Shown here: positions 59,183 to 64,000 of the stretch, piece by piece
How positions within the stretch are numbered: position 1 is the first letter of the stretch
How the letters are laid out: every line of letters begins with the position of its first letter
From: Sinosporangium album
GTDB taxonomy: Bacteria > Actinomycetota > Actinomycetes > Streptosporangiales > Streptosporangiaceae
NCBI RefSeq assembly: GCF_900100605.1
Contig: NZ_FNCN01000027.1
Coordinates: 1 to 64,000 of the forward strand
Direction of reading: 5' to 3'
DNA length: 64,000 nucleotides
The notes under the pieces: model-generated
The model's input: only the letters and a program-made list of their open reading frames with translations
Database searches by the model: none
Told to the model about the DNA's origin: nothing
Program-made: the position numbers and the translations under genes

Positions 59183-60433
59183 GTGCGGGTGCTGATGGTG
59201 ACGCAGGCGGAGAAGACCCACTTTCTGAGCATGGTGCCGCTGGCGTGGGCCCTGCGTACGGCGGGCCACGAGGTCCGGGTCGCCAGCCAGCCCGAGCTGG
59301 AGGCCGTCGCGGTGTCCGCCGGACTGACCTTCGCCCCCGTCGGCAGGGACCACCTGCTCCGGCAGCTCATGCACCTGACCCGGCGGACGGTGCGCCGGGA
59401 CGGGCCCGACTTCGACCTGACCGGCACCGACACCGACACCATCACGTGGGAATACGTGCGCGACGGCTATCGCGAGATCGTGCCGTGGTGGTGGAAGGTC
59501 GTGAACGAGCCGATGCTCGACGACCTGGTGGGCCTGTGCCGTACCTGGCGGCCCGACCTGGTGATCTGGGAACCCACCACCTTCGCCGCGCCCATCGCGG
59601 CGCGGGTCGTCGGCGCCGCGCACGTGCGGTGGCTGTTCGGGCTGGACACCTTCGCCCGCATGCGCGGCCACCACCTGCGCCTGATGGGGGAGCAGCCGCC
59701 CGAGGAGCGCGAGGACGCACTGGCCGCGTGGCTCTCGGGCAGGGTGTCGGACCACGGCGGGGCCTTCTCCGAGGACATGACCCTCGGCCAGGCCACGATC
59801 GACTTCGTGCCGCGCTCGCTGCGCCTCCCTGTGAACCTGCCCCTGCGCAGCCTGCCGGTGCGCTACGTGCCGTACAACGGGCCGAGCGTTGTGCCCCGCT
59901 GGCTGCGCGTGCCCCCGCTCCGGCCGAGGATCTGCCTGAGCCTCGGCACCTCGGCCACCGAGGCGCTCGGCGGCTACGTCGTGTCCGTCGAGGAGGTGCT
60001 GGACGCGCTGGCCGACCTCGACGTGGAAGTGGTGGCCACCCTGCCGGAGGCGGAGCAGGCCAAACTGCGGCGCACACCGGGAAACGCCAGACTGGTGTCC
60101 TTCGTCCCGCTGCACGCGCTCGCGCCCACCTGTTCCGCGCTGATCACCCACGGCGGGCCCGGCACCGTGTTCACCATGCTGGCCTGCGGCGTGCCGCCGC
60201 TCATCGTGCCTCAGAGCTTCGACGACCCCCTGGTGGCCGACCAGGTCGCCGCCCGAGGGGCGGGCCTCACGCTGCCGCGGGCCGAGGCGGACGGCCCGCG
60301 CATCCGCGACGGCGTCGTGCGCCTCCTCAACGAGCCGGCGTTCGCCGGGAACGCCGCCGAGGTGCGGGCAGAGATGCGCGCCATGCCCGCACCGAACCGG
60401 CTCGTCGCCGCACTGGAGCGGTTCACCGGCTGA
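59183..60433 (+). CDS. Glycosyltransferase 4, EryCIII/DesVII-like GT-B
   Basis: A 416-residue GT-B enzyme, start VRVLMVTQAEKTHFLSMVPL, acceptor region VPWWWKVVNEPMLDDLVGL, RICLSLGTSATEALGG, and nucleotide-binding THGGPGTVFTMLACGVPPL. GTG 59183 fits the start of its paralogues; GTG 59168 would add five residues. It is a single-gene unit divergent from the oxidase operon and convergent with an SDR gene that it overlaps by 11 bases. It closely resembles the other three glycosyltransferases, so the set probably arose by duplication. Confidence 0.88.
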   Translation: MRVLMVTQAEKTHFLSMVPLAWALRTAGHEVRVASQPELEAVAVSAGLTFAPVGRDHLLRQLMHLTRRTVRRDGPDFDLTGTDTDTITWEYVRDGYREIVPWWWKVVNEPMLDDLVGLCRTWRPDLVIWEPTTFAAPIAARVVGAAHVRWLFGLDTFARMRGHHLRLMGEQPPEEREDALAAWLSGRVSDHGGAFSEDMTLGQATIDFVPRSLRLPVNLPLRSLPVRYVPYNGPSVVPRWLRVPPLRPRICLSLGTSATEALGGYVVSVEEVLDALADLDVEVVATLPEAEQAKLRRTPGNARLVSFVPLHALAPTCSALITHGGPGTVFTMLACGVPPLIVPQSFDDPLVADQVAARGAGLTLPRAEADGPRIRDGVVRLLNEPAFAGNAAEVRAEMRAMPAPNRLVAALERFTG

Positions 60434-61166
60434 GCTGGCCGGTCAACTCCAGATACCGGTCGATGGCGCGCCCGTGGTAGCCCGGGCCGAACCCCAGGTC
60501 GTCAAGATCGGGCAGCAGCCTCCGCAGCTTCGCCACCGACACGCAGTGGGCGATCCCCCCGGGGGCGTAATCGCGTACGGCGCGCACACCGAGCCGCCTC
60601 TCCAAATGGTCCAGGATCGCCTCGATCGGCAGGCAGTGCCCCGACGCCACGTTCACCACGTGCCGCCGGGCGCCCGCCCGGAGCAGCCTGCGGATGACCT
60701 CGACCAGGTCGGCCGCATCGACCAGGTCGCGGCAGGCCCCCTTCTGCACCCGCACCCGCCCCGCGCGCAACTGGCTGATCAACGCGGGGACCAGACGGAA
60801 AGGGGGACCGCCGGTGCCGAGCACATAGCCGAGACGCAGAATCAGATGGTCGGCGCCCGAGCCCCGGATCAGCGTCTCCAACCCCAGCTTGTGCTCGCCG
60901 TACCTCGTCGAGGGGACGACCGGCTCGTCCTCCCGGCCCCGGCAGCCCGGCGAGCCGTACATGCTGGCCGTCGAGAAGAACACCAGCGTCCTGCCCTCCG
61001 CGCGGCACCGGGCCACCACATCCTCGACGAGTGCCCGTTCACGCGCCTGCGCCGCGTCGGGAAGCCCCTGCCGGGGCACGCCCGCGGCCAGCGCGGTCAC
61101 CTCGGGAAAGACCCCGCCCAGTGGAGCGAGATGCCGGGCGAGAAAACCACTTCCAATGATCTCCAT
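60423..61166 (-). CDS. NAD(P)-dependent sugar-nucleotide reductase, 4-ketoreductase-like SDR
   Basis: A 247-residue extended SDR, short at the N-terminus: EIIGSGFLARHL is the dinucleotide-binding start. TLVFFSTASMYGSPG holds the catalytic Ser/Thr region and STRYGEHKLG the Tyr89-Lys93 pair. LRLGYVLGTGGPPFRLVPAL and GACRDLVDAADLVEVIRRLL resemble deoxysugar 4-ketoreductases. It probably reduces the 4-keto group late in sugar synthesis; an epimerase cannot be excluded. ATG 61166 has AAGGGG 6 bases upstream, better than GTG 61181. It is divergent from the LAL regulator. Confidence 0.75.
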   Translation of the reverse strand: MEIIGSGFLARHLAPLGGVFPEVTALAAGVPRQGLPDAAQARERALVEDVVARCRAEGRTLVFFSTASMYGSPGCRGREDEPVVPSTRYGEHKLGLETLIRGSGADHLILRLGYVLGTGGPPFRLVPALISQLRAGRVRVQKGACRDLVDAADLVEVIRRLLRAGARRHVVNVASGHCLPIEAILDHLERRLGVRAVRDYAPGGIAHCVSVAKLRRLLPDLDDLGFGPGYHGRAIDRYLELTGQLSR

Positions 61167-61356
61167 GCCATTCCCCTTCACAAAAGAACTGGAGAAGTGC
61201 CAGGGGGACGGATATGATCCGGCGCCGCACGCCGATGGATTCTCCCTGTTATGCGGACGGCGGTCGCCCGTCCCGCCAGCGGGACATTCGCGGTGTTATG
61301 GTGGGCGTTCCCCAAACAGATCCTGCTATTAAAACCCAGGGGGGCAGGTCTTGGTT

Positions 61357-63996
61357 ATGGCGGAACGGGACGCGCAGTTGTCGCGTCTACTCGACCTTCT
61401 TGAGGAAAGCACGGGCGGCTGCGGCAGAGTCGCATTGGTCAGGGGAGTCGCGGGCAGCGGCAAGACCATGCTGCTTGAGGAGTTCTCGACGCGGGCGAAG
61501 GGGGCGGTGACGCTCAGCGCGAGCGGATCCCTGGCCGAGCGCGAACTGCCGCTCGGCCTGCTGAACCAGCTTCTCTACCACGCGCCGCTGCCCGAAGGCG
61601 GCCATGCGAGCGTCGTGCAGCTCCTGCTGGAGGGCGCCCTCACAGCCGTGTGGTCCGACCCGTTCTTCCGCTCCGTCGAACAGGCGCGGCTCATGCACGG
61701 CCTGTGGACCAGGCTGCTCCGCATGGCGGCCGGCACGCCGCTACTCCTCGTCATCGACGACGTGCACCATGCCGATCCCGCGTCACTGGAATACCTGCTG
61801 TACTTCGCCAGGCGGCTGCGCTCGGCACCGATCATGCTGGTGCTGGCCGAGCTCGACCGGCCGCAGCGCGTCCACCCGCTGCTCGACGCCGACCTGCCGG
61901 CGCAGCCGCACTGCCACCGCATCCGGCTCGGGCCGCTGTCGGCCGAAGGCGTGGCCGGCGTCCTCGCCGCGCACGCGGGGGAGGGCGCCGCCGGACCGGC
62001 CGACGCCTGCCACCGGCTGACCGGCGGCAATCCGCTGCTCGTGCGCGCCTACGCCGAGGACTGCGCGCGGGGCGGGCCCGCCCCCGGAGAGGCGTACGGC
62101 AGAGCCGTCACGACCTGCCTGCTGCGCGGCGACCCCGTCGATGTGGCCGTCGCCCGCGGCCTGGCCGTCCTCGACGGGTCCGGCCAGGAGGGGCTGGCGC
62201 ACCGGCTGGCCGGTGTCGACGCGGTGACCGCGGCCCGCTCGGCGGAGGCGCTGGCCGGCTGGGGGCTGCTCGACGGCGGAGTGTTCCGTACGGAGGCGGG
62301 GCGGCACGCCGTACTGTCCGAGCTGGAGCCGGGGGAGCGGTCCACGCTGCACCGGCGCGCCGCCGCGCTGCTCCACGAGCAGGGCACGTCCAAGCTCGCC
62401 GTGGCCGAACACCTCGTCGCCGCCGGCGACGCCGGCGACGACTGGGCGCTGCCCGTACTGGTCCAGGCGGCCGAGCAGGCGCTGCAGGGCGACGAGGTGG
62501 AACGCGCGCTCGGCTGCCTCGACCTGGCGGCGCGGTGCGAGGCCGCCGAGGTGCAGCGGGCGGCCATTGCGCTCACGCGGGCCAAGGCCGGGTGGAGGAG
62601 GGACCCGTCGGCGGTGCACCGGCACCTGCCCGTGCTGGTCGAGGCGCTGCGCGCCGGCACGCTCCCGGCGGGCGCCGCCCACCTGGTGGTCAGGTTCCTG
62701 CTCTGGCACGGGCGCTTCGAGGAGGCGTCCCGCTCGCTTGAGCACCTGCGCGCCGCCACCGGGGAGGGAGCCGAGTGGCGCACCGCCGTCGACTGGGTCG
62801 CCGCATTCTGCCCGGCGCTGCTTCCCGCCGACGTCGCGGCGCGGGCCGGGGGGGACGGCCGGGGGGACGGCCCCCGGTCGGCGGAGGGGGCCGAGCGGGT
62901 CCTGCACACCGCGCGGCTCGACGACGCGACCTTCCCCGCCATCGAGTCGGCCCTGCTCTCCATGGCCTACGCGGGCGACGCCGGCAGGGCCGCGCGCCTG
63001 TGCGAGGCCGCCGCCGCCGACGCGGCCCAGAGGGGCGCCACCACCTGGCAGGCCGTCCTCACCGGCCTGCACGCGCAGATCGCGCTGCGCCAGGGCGGCA
63101 TGGCCGCCGCCGAGGAGCGGGCGCGGGCCGCCCTCGCGCTCCTGCCCGCGGCGGGGTGGGGCGTGGGCATCGCGGGGGTGCTCGCGGTGTCGGTGCGCGC
63201 GTCCGTGGCGATGGGCCGTCTCGACCACGCCGCCGACCGGCTCAGGCGACCCGTCCCCGACGACGCCTTCCAGACCGTCTTCGGCCTGCGCTACCTTGCG
63301 GCGCGCGGCCACTTCCACCTGGCCCTCGGCAGCCCCCACACCGCGCTTGACGACTTCCTCGCCTGCGGCGACGCCATCGGCTCCTGGCGCGCCGACCGGG
63401 CCGACCGCCCGCGCTGGCGCCTCGGCGCGGCCGAGGCGTATCTCGCGATGGGCGAGCACAAGAGCGCCAAGCCGCTGCTGGAGGAGGAGATCGCCGGCGG
63501 CGAGCCGCGCGCCACGGGGGTGGCGCTGCGCCTGCTCGCCTCCACCGCCAGGCTCCAGCAGCGCACGGCACTGCTGCGCGAGTCCCTGGTGCTGCTGCAG
63601 GGCGGCGGCGACAGGTACGAGCTGGCGCGCGCCCTGACCGACCTCGGCCGCGCCCACGAGAAACTCGGCGAACTGTCGCGGGCGCGCGTGATCGGCCGCC
63701 AGGCGATGGGCCTGACGGCGGAGTGCCTGGCCGGAGGGGAGGAGGCCGCGTTCGAGCCGCGGGATGCGGTGGAGAGCCCCGCGCCGTCGCTGAGCGACGC
63801 CGAGCACCGGGTGGCCTCACTCGCCGCGGTCGGCTATATGAACCGCGAAATCGCAAGGAAGCTCTGTATCACGGTCAGCACCGTGGAACAGCACCTCACA
63901 CGCACTTATAGAAAACTTCAGGTAAATGGCCGTTCCGGACTTTCGGAAAGGCTGGGCCCGCTCGCCGAGCGGGCTCTGAGAAGAACACCCATCTAA
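61357..63996 (+). CDS. LAL-type LuxR-family activator
   Basis: An 879-residue large ATP-binding regulator. Walker A GVAGSGKT is at 30-37, Walker B LLLVIDDVHHADP at about 129-141, a long helical tetratricopeptide-like middle region, and a C-terminal LuxR helix-turn-helix at about 812-870 (LSDAEHRVASLAAVGYMN, REIARKLCITVSTVEQHL, TRTYRKLQVNGRSGL). LAL proteins bind promoters of secondary-metabolite operons when ATP and an unknown signal are present. ATG 61357 follows a G-rich ribosome site; TTG 61351 is also in frame. The gene ends 4 bases before the right edge of the window and is probably the pathway activator, together with the LmbU-type protein. Confidence 0.9.
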   Translation: MAERDAQLSRLLDLLEESTGGCGRVALVRGVAGSGKTMLLEEFSTRAKGAVTLSASGSLAERELPLGLLNQLLYHAPLPEGGHASVVQLLLEGALTAVWSDPFFRSVEQARLMHGLWTRLLRMAAGTPLLLVIDDVHHADPASLEYLLYFARRLRSAPIMLVLAELDRPQRVHPLLDADLPAQPHCHRIRLGPLSAEGVAGVLAAHAGEGAAGPADACHRLTGGNPLLVRAYAEDCARGGPAPGEAYGRAVTTCLLRGDPVDVAVARGLAVLDGSGQEGLAHRLAGVDAVTAARSAEALAGWGLLDGGVFRTEAGRHAVLSELEPGERSTLHRRAAALLHEQGTSKLAVAEHLVAAGDAGDDWALPVLVQAAEQALQGDEVERALGCLDLAARCEAAEVQRAAIALTRAKAGWRRDPSAVHRHLPVLVEALRAGTLPAGAAHLVVRFLLWHGRFEEASRSLEHLRAATGEGAEWRTAVDWVAAFCPALLPADVAARAGGDGRGDGPRSAEGAERVLHTARLDDATFPAIESALLSMAYAGDAGRAARLCEAAAADAAQRGATTWQAVLTGLHAQIALRQGGMAAAEERARAALALLPAAGWGVGIAGVLAVSVRASVAMGRLDHAADRLRRPVPDDAFQTVFGLRYLAARGHFHLALGSPHTALDDFLACGDAIGSWRADRADRPRWRLGAAEAYLAMGEHKSAKPLLEEEIAGGEPRATGVALRLLASTARLQQRTALLRESLVLLQGGGDRYELARALTDLGRAHEKLGELSRARVIGRQAMGLTAECLAGGEEAAFEPRDAVESPAPSLSDAEHRVASLAAVGYMNREIARKLCITVSTVEQHLTRTYRKLQVNGRSGLSERLGPLAERALRRTPI

Positions 63997-64000
63997 ACCG

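Overview
This 64-kb window is high-GC actinomycete chromosome. The evidence is GC-rich codon usage, many GTG/TTG starts, GTGA stop-start overlaps and typical actinobacterial families (SPFH/GPP34 unit, SigE-type sigma factor, Rrf2, HxlR and LmbU regulators, DUF3516 helicase, sortase, collagen-like protein). A Streptosporangiales relative (Nonomuraea, Streptosporangium or Actinomadura-like) is my best guess from overall flavour; there is no rRNA to test it.

Left part (1-20 kb) is mostly ordinary chromosome with some decayed mobile DNA. It holds an IS982-type transposase cut by the window edge, an HxlR/reductase pair, remnants of a transposase and an integrase, an Rrf2-MFS operon with a strong palindromic operator, and a striking 31-bp hierarchical tandem repeat beside a tRNA-Gly/Cys/Val cluster. 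Next come a tRNA-dihydrouridine synthase, a Ski2-like helicase, a phosphotransferase, a GntR regulator, an SPFH-RHH-GPP34 unit, a cobalamin riboswitch in front of a FhuF-like Fe-S protein and a ferredoxin, a secreted collagen-like protein and a ribokinase closed by a strong terminator.

Middle part (20-32 kb) is an unusual signalling island. Four tightly coupled plus-strand genes encode a dynamin-like GTPase, a 1182-aa Hsp70/actin-fold ATPase, a protein of unknown function and a divergent protein kinase with a multi-spanning membrane tail. They converge on a minus-strand pair encoding a PP2C-type phosphatase and a von Willebrand A (MIDAS) protein, preceded by a co-oriented HTH gene. The kinase/PP2C/VWA trio resembles TerY-P style phosphorylation triads; its union with a dynamin and an Hsp70 ATPase suggests a membrane-surveillance, stress or defence machine. 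This is the best candidate for an undescribed system in the window.

From 32 to 43 kb the content is cell-surface and housekeeping: an M23 peptidase, an Asp-rich sortase, an ECF sigma factor with its membrane partner, lysA, a lipoprotein hydrolase, broken kinase and IS200 fragments, a universal stress protein, a lipoprotein deacetylase and an FMN reductase.

From 43.9 kb to the right edge lies the sugar-tailoring side of a secondary-metabolite gene cluster. It has a UDP-glucose dehydrogenase and a probable UDP-glucuronate decarboxylase; a 2,3-dehydratase, an EvaB-type 3-aminotransferase, a 3-C-methyltransferase and a nitrososynthase-type flavoenzyme, which are the core of nitrosugar pathways; a 4-ketoreductase-like SDR; four closely related glycosyltransferases; a Tat-exported BBE-like flavin oxidase with a GNAT and a free ACP; and LmbU-family and LAL-type regulators. 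No polyketide or peptide synthase and no dTDP-glucose synthase/4,6-dehydratase is visible, so the aglycone genes must lie beyond the right edge or elsewhere. The UDP-sugar entry genes raise the possibility of a branched nitro- or amino-pentose.
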